Source of the DNA: Micromonospora sediminimaris
GTDB lineage: Bacteria > Actinomycetota > Actinomycetes > Mycobacteriales > Micromonosporaceae
NCBI GenBank assembly: GCA_900112325.1
Contig: FOLJ01000016.1
Location: 124,001-188,000, forward strand
Direction: 5' to 3'
Length of the DNA: 64,000 nucleotides
Shown here one piece after another: positions 1 through 6,483 of the stretch. Numbering within the stretch: position 1 is the stretch's first letter; every line of letters starts with the position of its first letter. A program made the translations under genes and the position numbers. The notes under the pieces were generated by a model, which was not told the DNA's origin, searched no databases, and saw nothing but the letters and a program-made list of their open reading frames with translations.

Positions 1-1
1 C

Positions 2-478
2 GCCTACCTCTTCGGCTTCTGGGTGCGGTCGGGCAAGCTGCGCGCGGCGGCCGGCGCCGCTGTCGCACTCGTGGTCGCGGTCCCCGGTTACTACGCCACG
101 GCGGCCCTTGTGCAGGGAGACGACTGGGCCGTGCTGTGGGCAACGACCTCGCTGCTCTGGATGTGCTTCGGCGTCCTCGCCGGGGTGATCTTCGGCATCG
201 CCGGAACATGGACACACGGGGCAGGTTGGCGACAGGTGGTCGGGCCGGCGCTGCCGGCCGCGGTGCTGTTCGCCGAGGCGGGGCTGGAGATCCGCCGGAT
301 CGGCGACCCCAGCTACGGCAACGACCCGATCTGGGACGCCCTGATCAGGATCGCGCTCGGCCTGCTGGTCCTCGCCCTGGCCGGGCGGACGAACCGGCAA
401 CGCGCGCTGGCTCTCGTCGCGGCGTTGCCGCTGGCGCTCGCGGGCCTGGCGGCGTTTCTGATCGCCGGCTTCCGCTGA
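2..478 (+). CDS. integral membrane protein, 5' end outside window
   Basis: The reading frame is open from the first bases of the window, so the gene very likely starts upstream; a GTG at 23 could be an internal start. About 158 residues are visible, dominated by four or five hydrophobic segments (an Ala/Val-rich helix near the start, a Leu/Trp/Cys/Phe-rich one around residues 45-65, and two Leu/Ala-rich helices near the end). No catalytic motif is visible. It resembles small uncharacterised actinobacterial membrane proteins. Function unknown. It converges on the csoR-type gene, with 45 bases between the two stops. Confidence 0.6.
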   Translation, partial: AYLFGFWVRSGKLRAAAGAAVALVVAVPGYYATAALVQGDDWAVLWATTSLLWMCFGVLAGVIFGIAGTWTHGAGWRQVVGPALPAAVLFAEAGLEIRRIGDPSYGNDPIWDALIRIALGLLVLALAGRTNRQRALALVAALPLALAGLAAFLIAGFR

Positions 479-483
479 CCGCG

Positions 484-502
484 GCCCCGACTCCACCGGG
501 GC
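484..502. terminator. short GC hairpin between convergent genes
   Basis: GCCCCG at 484-489 pairs with CGGGGC at 497-502 around a seven-base loop. It lies between the stop of the membrane protein and the stop of the repressor gene, as a shared terminator would. There is no U-run, so this is only a candidate. Confidence 0.3.
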
Positions 503-523
503 GCGACTGTTCGGCGACGAACC

Positions 524-790
524 TCAGGCCAGCGACAGGAAGAGCTTCTCCATCTGTTCGAGGTTGGCCTTGCGGTCGTCCCCGGCGGAGCCGCTGACGC
601 ACTGCTCCAGGCCACTCGCGATGATCTTGAAGCCGGCGCGGTCCAGCGCGCGCGAGACCGCCGCGAGTTGGGTCACCACCTCGGCGCAGTCCCGGCCGTC
701 TTCGAGCATGCCGATGACGCCGCGAATCTGGCCCTCGGCACGGCGAAGTCGCTTGACCACGTCACCGACCGCGTCCTCGTCGACCTGCAT
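524..790 (-). CDS. cstR: CsoR-family repressor, CstR-like persulfide sensor
   Basis: An 88-residue all-helical DUF156/CsoR repressor; the family binds a G-tract operator as a tetramer and lets go when its cysteines are modified. The two family cysteines are C35 and C64, 29 residues apart as in the family. The third copper ligand, a His four residues before the second Cys, is Gly60 here, so Cu(I) sensing is unlikely and a CstR-type persulfide/sulfide response fits better. The genes next to it (rhodanese, SulP, CstB-like dioxygenase-rhodanese) support that. The start is ATG 790; longer versions upstream would run through the operator. It is divergent from the rhodanese operon, and a palindrome at 822-836 sits in its own leader, suggesting autoregulation. 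Confidence 0.85.
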   Translation of the reverse strand: MQVDEDAVGDVVKRLRRAEGQIRGVIGMLEDGRDCAEVVTQLAAVSRALDRAGFKIIASGLEQCVSGSAGDDRKANLEQMEKLFLSLA

Positions 791-821
791 CCCCCACCCC
801 TCTCCACTCGTCGAACAACAG

Positions 822-836
822 TACACCGGGGGGTAT
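822..836. promoter_or_regulatory. CsoR/CstR operator 1, imperfect
   Basis: The plus strand reads TACACCGGGGGGTAT, an imperfect copy of the palindrome found at 910-925. It is 31 bases upstream of the repressor start, where it could control the repressor's own transcription. Confidence 0.6.
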
Positions 837-871
837 TTCCGGGCGGCTGACCGCGAGCGACCGGGAGCCAT

Positions 872-900
872 TTGCGGTTCGCCGATCCTTGGTCAATACT
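872..900 (+). promoter_or_regulatory. possible promoter of the rhodanese operon
   Basis: TTGCGG at 872-877 and AATACT at 895-900 are 17 bases apart. This would start transcription just before the operator at 910-925, a classic repression layout. The match to consensus is only fair. Confidence 0.35.
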
Positions 901-909
901 CGGATCCAG

Positions 910-925
910 ATACCCCCGGGGGTAT
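910..925. promoter_or_regulatory. CsoR/CstR operator 2, perfect palindrome
   Basis: ATACCCCCGGGGGTAT is a perfect 16-base inverted repeat of the G-tract type bound by CsoR/CstR repressors. It ends 28 bases before the chosen start of the rhodanese gene and overlaps an upstream ATG (924), a further reason not to use that ATG as the start. Confidence 0.8.
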
Positions 926-953
926 GAAGCCGAGCCTGAGGATGGAGTGTCCC

Positions 954-1544
954 GTGACCGCCAGGAACAGTTCCCCGACCATCGACGTGCCCGCCGCACG
1001 AGCCCTGATCGCCGACAACCCCGACGTGCTGATCGTCGACGTACGCACCCCGGGCGAGTTCGAGACCGCGCACGTCCCCGCCTCGATCAACCTGCCGCTC
1101 GACCAGGTCGACGCGCACCTCGGTCGGATCGTCAACGACGCGGGCGGTCGGATCCTGCTGATGTGCCAGTCCGGCAACCGGGCCACGACGGCCTGCACCC
1201 GGCTGGCGAACGCCGGCCTGACCGACGCCACCGTCATCACCGGCGGCATGAACGCCTGGGTCGCCGCGGGCGGACCGGTCGAGCGTGGCCGGCAGCGGTG
1301 GAGCCTGGAACGCCAGGTCCGCCTCGTCGCCGGCGGGGTGGTGCTGCTCGCCGTCGTCGCCAGCGTCTGGGTGCCCGCCGCCCGCTTCGTGGCCGGCTTC
1401 ATCGGCGCCGGGCTGACGTTCGCCGCCCTGACCGACACCTGCGCGATGGGAGCGATGCTGTCCCGGCTGCCCTACAACCGCGGCGCCGGTTGCGACGTCG
1501 ACCGGTCCCTGGCGCGGCTGCGCAACGATCGGCAACAGGCGTGA
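954..1544 (+). CDS. membrane-anchored rhodanese (YgaP-like)
   Basis: A 196-residue protein with an N-terminal rhodanese domain (about 5-110) and a C-terminal hydrophobic hairpin (about 120-165) of the type in YgaP/DUF2892 proteins. The active-site loop is CQSGNR with catalytic C71, so a persulfide can form on it; family role: sulfane sulfur transfer at the membrane. GTG 954 is chosen because GGAG (944-947) lies six bases before it; ATG 942 and ATG 924 are in frame but lack a site and the latter is inside the operator. The stop overlaps the SulP start (GTGA), so the two are translationally coupled. Likely repressed by the adjacent CstR-like protein. Confidence 0.85.
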   Translation: MTARNSSPTIDVPAARALIADNPDVLIVDVRTPGEFETAHVPASINLPLDQVDAHLGRIVNDAGGRILLMCQSGNRATTACTRLANAGLTDATVITGGMNAWVAAGGPVERGRQRWSLERQVRLVAGGVVLLAVVASVWVPAARFVAGFIGAGLTFAALTDTCAMGAMLSRLPYNRGAGCDVDRSLARLRNDRQQA

Positions 1545-3304
1545 ACGGTACGGAGTACGTCCGGCAGGACCGCTCCGGCCCGGCCCGGGTGGTGCCCCTG
1601 CTCGGATGGTTGCGCCACTACGACCGTCGCACCCTGCGCCACGACCTGATCGCCGGTCTGACCGTGGCGGTCATGCTGGTGCCGCAGAGCATGGCCTATG
1701 CCGCGCTGGCCGGTATGCCCCCGGTCACCGGGCTCTACGCCTCGGTCGTGCCGCTGCTGGTCTACGCGCTGCTGGGTAGTTCCGGATCGTTGGCGGTCGG
1801 GCCGGTGGCCATCACCGCGTTGATGACCGGCACCGCGCTCGCTCCGCTCGCCGACGGCGACCCGGCCCGCTACGCCGCTCTCGCCGGCCTGCTCGCCCTG
1901 CTGGTCGGCGCGATCCAGGTGCTGATGGGTGTGCTCCGGCTCGGCGCCCTGGTCAACTTCATGTCCCACTCGGTGCTGTCCGGCTTCACCTCCGCCGCCG
2001 CGATCGTGATCGCGGCCAGCCAGGTGAAGGACCTGCTCGGACTCGACGCGGGGCGGGCGGAGACCTTTCCGCAGATCGCCGCGTCGCTCTGGCGTTCGGC
2101 CACCACCGTCCACCCGCTGACGGTCCTCGTCTCGGCGACCAGCGTCGCCGGTCTGCTACTGGTTCGTCGCTACCTGCCGAAACTGCCCGGCGCCCTGCTC
2201 GTGGTGGCGGGCGTCACCGTGGCCAGCGCCGCCTTATCCCTCGGCACGCACGGCGTGCGGATCCTCACCGAGGTCCCCGGCGGGCTTCCCGCCCCAGCCG
2301 TCCCCGCGCTCGGCGGCTCGGACGTGGCGGCGTTGCTGCCGGCCGCCGTGGCGATCGCCCTGGTCGCCTACATGGAGGGCATCGCCGTGGCCAAGTCCCT
2401 CGCGGCGCGGAGCCGCCAGCAGATCAGCCCCAACCAGGAACTCGCGGCGGTCGGTTCGGCAAACGTCGCGGCCGGCCTGTTCCAGGCGTTTCCGGTGGCC
2501 GGCGGCTTCTCCCGCAGCGCGGTGAACTACTCGGCCGGGGCACGCACCCCCTTGGCCAGTGTGGTCACCGCCCTGATGGTGGCCCTGACCGCGGTGTTCC
2601 TCACGCCAGCCTTCCACCACCTGCCCAAGGCGGTGCTCGCCGCCATCGTGGTGGTGGCGGTGCTCGGGCTTGTCGACCGCCGGTCGGCGGTGACCGCGTG
2701 GCGGACCCGCCGCTCGGACGGGCTGACCCTCGCGCTCACCTTCATGGTCACCCTGCTGTTCGGGGTCGAACCCGGTCTCGCCGCCGGCGTGACCTTCGCT
2801 CTGGCGGTCTTCCTGTGGCGTTCGGCCCGGCCGCATCTGGCCGAACTCGGCCGGGTGCCGGGCACGCAGACGTACCGCAACGTGGCGCGCTACGCGGGCC
2901 TGATCACCGACCCCCGGGTCGCGATCGTCCGGGTGGACGGGCCGCTGTACTTCGCCAACGCCCAGTTCCTGGAGGACCGACTGCTCAGCCTGGCCGAGCA
3001 ACGGCCGGAACTGACGGCACTGGTGCTCGACGCCAGCGCGATAAGCGACGCCGATGCCGACGGTGCCCACGCCGTCGCCGAGTTGCACAAACGTCTCGCG
3101 TCCCGGGGCGTGGCGCTGCACCTGGCCACGGTCCGTGGGCCGGTGCGCGACCTGCTCGGGCGGGCGGGCGTGTGGCAGACGGTGCACAGCGTCGGTCAGG
3201 TGCACCCCGACCTGACCGCCGCGGTGGCGGCCAGCGGCGGCGGGGCGACGCAGCCGGTGGTCGACACACCTGCCCGGCCGCCGTCGCCACAGGAGGTGTT
3301 CTAG
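1541..3304 (+). CDS. SulP family anion transporter with STAS domain
   Basis: A 587-residue SulP/SLC26 protein. The signature PQSMAYAALAG-type segment follows the first charged stretch (about residue 45), ten or more hydrophobic helices follow to about 430, and a STAS domain covers about 450-560. Known substrates of the family are sulfate, bicarbonate and related anions. Being coupled to a rhodanese and followed by a carbonic-anhydrase-like gene, it could export sulfite or sulfate from persulfide oxidation or move bicarbonate; the sequence does not decide. Starts with GTG overlapping the rhodanese stop. It contains one rare TTA codon at 2234, which in actinomycetes can make expression depend on bldA tRNA. 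Confidence 0.85.
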   Translation: MNGTEYVRQDRSGPARVVPLLGWLRHYDRRTLRHDLIAGLTVAVMLVPQSMAYAALAGMPPVTGLYASVVPLLVYALLGSSGSLAVGPVAITALMTGTALAPLADGDPARYAALAGLLALLVGAIQVLMGVLRLGALVNFMSHSVLSGFTSAAAIVIAASQVKDLLGLDAGRAETFPQIAASLWRSATTVHPLTVLVSATSVAGLLLVRRYLPKLPGALLVVAGVTVASAALSLGTHGVRILTEVPGGLPAPAVPALGGSDVAALLPAAVAIALVAYMEGIAVAKSLAARSRQQISPNQELAAVGSANVAAGLFQAFPVAGGFSRSAVNYSAGARTPLASVVTALMVALTAVFLTPAFHHLPKAVLAAIVVVAVLGLVDRRSAVTAWRTRRSDGLTLALTFMVTLLFGVEPGLAAGVTFALAVFLWRSARPHLAELGRVPGTQTYRNVARYAGLITDPRVAIVRVDGPLYFANAQFLEDRLLSLAEQRPELTALVLDASAISDADADGAHAVAELHKRLASRGVALHLATVRGPVRDLLGRAGVWQTVHSVGQVHPDLTAAVAASGGGATQPVVDTPARPPSPQEVF

Positions 3305-3306
3305 CC

Positions 3307-3723
3307 GTGCCCGACCGGTTCGCCACGTTGCTGAGCTGCATCGACGGCCGCATCCAGCGTCCCCTCGACGAGTGGGTGAGACGGCATCTCGACGTCGAGT
3401 ACCTCGACACCATCACCGAGCCCGGGCCGGAGGCGCTGCTGGCCACGACGGGTGGGTCCCGACTGGACACTCTGCTGGAAAAGGTGCGGGTCTCCCAGCG
3501 GGCACACGGCAGCGCGACCCTGGTCGTCGCCGCGCACTCGGACTGCGCGGGAAACCCGGTGAGCGTGGCCGAGCATCATCGTCAACTGCGCGCCGGCCTG
3601 TCCCGGTTGGCCACCCGGCTGCCGGGCACCCGCATCCTGGCCGTGCACGCCGGCCGCTGCGGCCACCGGTGCTGGGCACCCGAACTCGTCGCGGAGGTGA
3701 CCCCGCCGAAGACCGGACCGTAG
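3307..3723 (+). CDS. small beta-carbonic-anhydrase-like protein
   Basis: A 138-residue protein with a C-x-D-x-R motif near the N terminus (SCIDGR, about residues 10-15) and H-x-x-C (AHSDC, about 77-81), the zinc ligands and Asp/Arg dyad of beta-class carbonic anhydrases, on a shorter scaffold than the usual 200 residues. CO2/bicarbonate interconversion is the family activity; activity of this short form is an inference. GTG 3307 is preceded by AGGAGGT at 3291-3297. It sits two bases after the SulP stop, so the transporter and hydratase are probably made together, as in SulP-carbonic anhydrase pairings known elsewhere. Confidence 0.7.
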   Translation: MPDRFATLLSCIDGRIQRPLDEWVRRHLDVEYLDTITEPGPEALLATTGGSRLDTLLEKVRVSQRAHGSATLVVAAHSDCAGNPVSVAEHHRQLRAGLSRLATRLPGTRILAVHAGRCGHRCWAPELVAEVTPPKTGP

Positions 3724-3738
3724 CACTGTGCCCATCGC

Positions 3739-3754
3739 ATACCCCCAGGGGTAT
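3739..3754. promoter_or_regulatory. CsoR/CstR operator 3
   Basis: ATACCCCCAGGGGTAT, one base different from the perfect palindrome at 910-925, lies 45 bases before the CstB-like gene. It suggests that gene has its own promoter under the same repressor rather than only read-through. Confidence 0.75.
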
Positions 3755-3799
3755 GTGGGGAAGTCCCGTCGACCGTTCTCGTCATAAAGGAGTTTGACC

Positions 3800-5185
3800 A
3801 TGCTGTTCACCCAGTACTACCTGGACTGCCTCTCCCAGGCGTCGTACCTGATCGCCGACGACACCACCGGTCGGGCGGTTCTGGTCGACCCGCGCCGCGA
3901 CATCGAGGAGTACCTCACCGACTCCCGGGCCCGGGGGCTGACCATCGAGGGCGTGATCAACACCCATTTCCACGCCGATTTCCTCGCCGGGCATCTGGAG
4001 GTGGCGGCGGCGACCGGCGCCTGGATCGGGTACGGCCGACGCGCCGAGACCGAGTACCCGATCCGCAAGCTGACCGACGGCGACCGGATCAGCCTCGGCG
4101 AGGTCACTCTGCAGATCATGGAAACGCCCGGCCACACCCCGGAGTCGGTGAGCGTGCTGGTGTACGAGCACGCCGAGGACACCGTGCCGTACGGCGTGCT
4201 GACCGGCGACGCGCTGTTCATCGGCGACGTGGGCCGGCCCGACCTGCTCGCCTCGCTCGGCGTCACCGCCGACGAGCTGGGCAGCATGCTCTACCACAGC
4301 GTGCACCGCAAGCTGATGGCCCTGCCCGATGCGGTGCGGGTCTTCCCGGCCCACGGCGCGGGCTCGGCCTGCGGCAAGAACCTGTCGACCGAGCGGCAGT
4401 CCACCATCGGCGAGCAACGCCGCACCAACTACGCCTGCGCGCCGATGAGCGAGGACCAGTTCGTCGCGCTGGTCACCGGCGGTCAGCCGGCGGCACCCGG
4501 ATACTTCGCCTTCGACGCGGTGCTCAACCGCAAGGCCCGCGAGCTGTTCGACCACGCCCGCGCCGCCCGGCCGCTCACCCCCGCCGAGTTCCTCGCCGCC
4601 CGGGCCGACGGCGCCATCGTCGTCGACACCCGCGACCCGCACGAGTACGCCGCCGGGCACCTCCGTGGCGCGATCAACATCCCCGCCGACGGCCGCTTCG
4701 CCGAGACCGCGGGTAGCGTCGTCGCGCCCGAGCGCACCATCCTCGTCGTCGCCCACCAGGGCCGCGAGGAGGAGATCGTGACCCGCCTCGCCCGGATCGG
4801 CTTCGACCATGTCGCCGGCTACCTGCGCGATCCCGAGGACGCGTTCCGCGAGATGGTCGCCGAGCTGACCCCGGCCAGCCGGGTCACCGCCACCGAGCTG
4901 CGCGAGTCCCTCGACCGGACCGAGCCGCCGCGCGTGCTCGACGTGCGCAACGCCGGCGAGCGCGAGCAGGGCGCCATCGCCGGATCGCTGCACATCCCGC
5001 TGGCCGAACTGCCCCGGCGACTCGACGAGGTGCCCGACGACCGGCCCGTCGTCGTGCACTGCGCCGGTGGCTACCGCTCCTCGGTCGCGGCCAGCCTGCT
5101 GCGCGAGGCCGGCCGTACCGACGTCGCCGACCTGCTCGGCGGCTACGGCGCCTGGCAGGCGCTGCGGCAACCCACCGCAGCCTGA
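3800..5185 (+). CDS. cstB: CstB-like persulfide dioxygenase-rhodanese fusion
   Basis: A 461-residue protein: metallo-beta-lactamase-fold dioxygenase (about 1-235) followed by two rhodanese domains (about 260-350 and 365-461). The iron site motif is H56-x-H58-x-D60, with a further His in PGHT near 115 and GDALFIGDVGRPD after it. The last rhodanese keeps a catalytic Cys (HCAGGYRS); the first has Gln-Gly-Arg in its place and is probably structural. Known family role: oxidation of low-molecular-weight persulfides to sulfite/thiosulfate. The start is ATG 3800 with AAAGGAG at 3786-3792; a TTG at 3794 is in frame but too close to that site. It is preceded by operator 3. Confidence 0.9.
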   Translation: MLFTQYYLDCLSQASYLIADDTTGRAVLVDPRRDIEEYLTDSRARGLTIEGVINTHFHADFLAGHLEVAAATGAWIGYGRRAETEYPIRKLTDGDRISLGEVTLQIMETPGHTPESVSVLVYEHAEDTVPYGVLTGDALFIGDVGRPDLLASLGVTADELGSMLYHSVHRKLMALPDAVRVFPAHGAGSACGKNLSTERQSTIGEQRRTNYACAPMSEDQFVALVTGGQPAAPGYFAFDAVLNRKARELFDHARAARPLTPAEFLAARADGAIVVDTRDPHEYAAGHLRGAINIPADGRFAETAGSVVAPERTILVVAHQGREEEIVTRLARIGFDHVAGYLRDPEDAFREMVAELTPASRVTATELRESLDRTEPPRVLDVRNAGEREQGAIAGSLHIPLAELPRRLDEVPDDRPVVVHCAGGYRSSVAASLLREAGRTDVADLLGGYGAWQALRQPTAA

Positions 5186-5194
5186 GCCCGGCCG

Positions 5195-5233
5195 GTGCGG
5201 GCGTGACCGCTCCTGTCGCGGTCACGCCCGCAC
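5195..5233. terminator. perfect 16-bp hairpin, bidirectional terminator
   Basis: GTGCGGGCGTGACCGC (5195-5210) and its exact complement (5218-5233) surround a seven-base loop, nine bases after the plus-strand stop and 57 bases beyond the end of the convergent aminotransferase. Actinobacterial terminators often lack a U-run, as here. Confidence 0.8.
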
Positions 5234-5289
5234 GCTACCCGGCCGCGCGCCGGCCGGTTCCACGCCGCGACCGGGCCGACGGGAACGGC

Positions 5290-6363
5290 TCAGCCGTGCA
5301 GCTTGAGAGCCTGGAGCAGCTCGTCGTTCTCCTCGGGAGTGCCGATCGACAGCCGGACGCCACCGTCGATCGCGCTGCTGCGGTCCCGCAGCCGGATTCC
5401 CTGCGCGGCCAGGGCGCCGCACAGCCGCTGCGGATCCTCGGTACGCAGCAGCAGGAAGTTCGCGTCCGACGGGAACACCTCGATCACCGCCGGCAGCTGC
5501 GCCAGGGCGTTGCGCACCCGGTCCCGCTCGGCGACGATGCGCTCGATGTTGCGCCGACCGTGCGCGATGCCCGCGGGTGAGATCGCCGCGCCGATCGCGC
5601 GGATCGCCGTGACGGTGAGCGGGTACGGCGGCATGATGCGACGGAGGACCCCGACGACCTCCGGGTGGGCGAGGGTGATGCCGCAGCGCTCACCGGCGAG
5701 GCTGTACTCCTTGGACAGCGAGCGCACGACGACGAGATTGGGATGGCCGACGATGTCGCCCGCGAGTGACGGCTGTCCCGAGTAATCGAGGTAGAGCTCG
5801 TCGACCACCACCATCGCCCGGCCGCGTAGCCGCTCGGCAAGCCACAGCACAGACGCCCGGTCCATCAGGTTGGCGGTCGGGTTGTTGGGTGAGCAGACGA
5901 AGACGAGCTTGATCCCGGGATCGGCGTCGCAGGCCGCCAGCATCGCGTCGGTGTCGAGCTGGTACACCCCGGGCACGAGGGGCACCCGGCACACCGACGC
6001 ACCCTGGATGGCCGCAGCCGTCTCGTACATGACGAAGGTCGGCGGTGTGATCAGGATGCCGTCCCGGCCGGCCGCACAGAACGCGCGGACCAACAGGTCG
6101 ATGGACTCGTCCGCGCCGCGCGACAGGAAGAGCTGCTCCACCGGCAGGCCGTAGATCTCGGTGAAGCGGCTCAGCAGCGACGGCGGCTGCGGTTCCGGGT
6201 ACCGGTTGAGGCCCTCCTGCTCGGGCCCGCCCGGGTACGGCGGGTAGGGGTTCTCGTTCGCGTCGAGGTGGACCCGGGCGACCTGCTCCGCCTCGACGCG
6301 CGCCGAACTGTAGGGCCGCATCGCGTAGATCTCGGGCCGGACCAGCGAAACGATGTCATCCAC
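5290..6363 (-). CDS. HisC-like class I/II aminotransferase
   Basis: A 357-residue PLP enzyme closest in motif layout to histidinol-phosphate aminotransferase: LDANENPYPPYP at about 33-44 with RYPEPQ after it, N161 in SPNNPT, D188, and the Schiff-base lysine K218 in RSLSKEYSLAGERCG. Whether it makes histidine or serves the neighbouring cluster is unclear; threonine-phosphate decarboxylase (CobD) is a related fold. It lies 120 bases downstream of the acylase on the same strand, at the cluster's end, so it may be its last gene. GTG start; GAGAGGA lies about 11 bases upstream. Confidence 0.75.
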   Translation of the reverse strand: MDDIVSLVRPEIYAMRPYSSARVEAEQVARVHLDANENPYPPYPGGPEQEGLNRYPEPQPPSLLSRFTEIYGLPVEQLFLSRGADESIDLLVRAFCAAGRDGILITPPTFVMYETAAAIQGASVCRVPLVPGVYQLDTDAMLAACDADPGIKLVFVCSPNNPTANLMDRASVLWLAERLRGRAMVVVDELYLDYSGQPSLAGDIVGHPNLVVVRSLSKEYSLAGERCGITLAHPEVVGVLRRIMPPYPLTVTAIRAIGAAISPAGIAHGRRNIERIVAERDRVRNALAQLPAVIEVFPSDANFLLLRTEDPQRLCGALAAQGIRLRDRSSAIDGGVRLSIGTPEENDELLQALKLHG

Positions 6364-6483
6364 GAGCTGCGCGATCCTCTCCGGCCGGGCCGGGGCCGCC
6401 CCCGGTAGGCGCAGGGTACCGTCCCCGGCCGGTCGGCCGGCCCGTTGGTGGCGCTTGTCGATCCCGCGGTGCGGTACGGTCGG

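Noticed and set aside
2234..3205. Long minus-strand frame opposite the SulP gene
   Set aside because: A mirror frame typical of high-GC coding sequence; rich in Gly, Arg, His and Gln with no domain.
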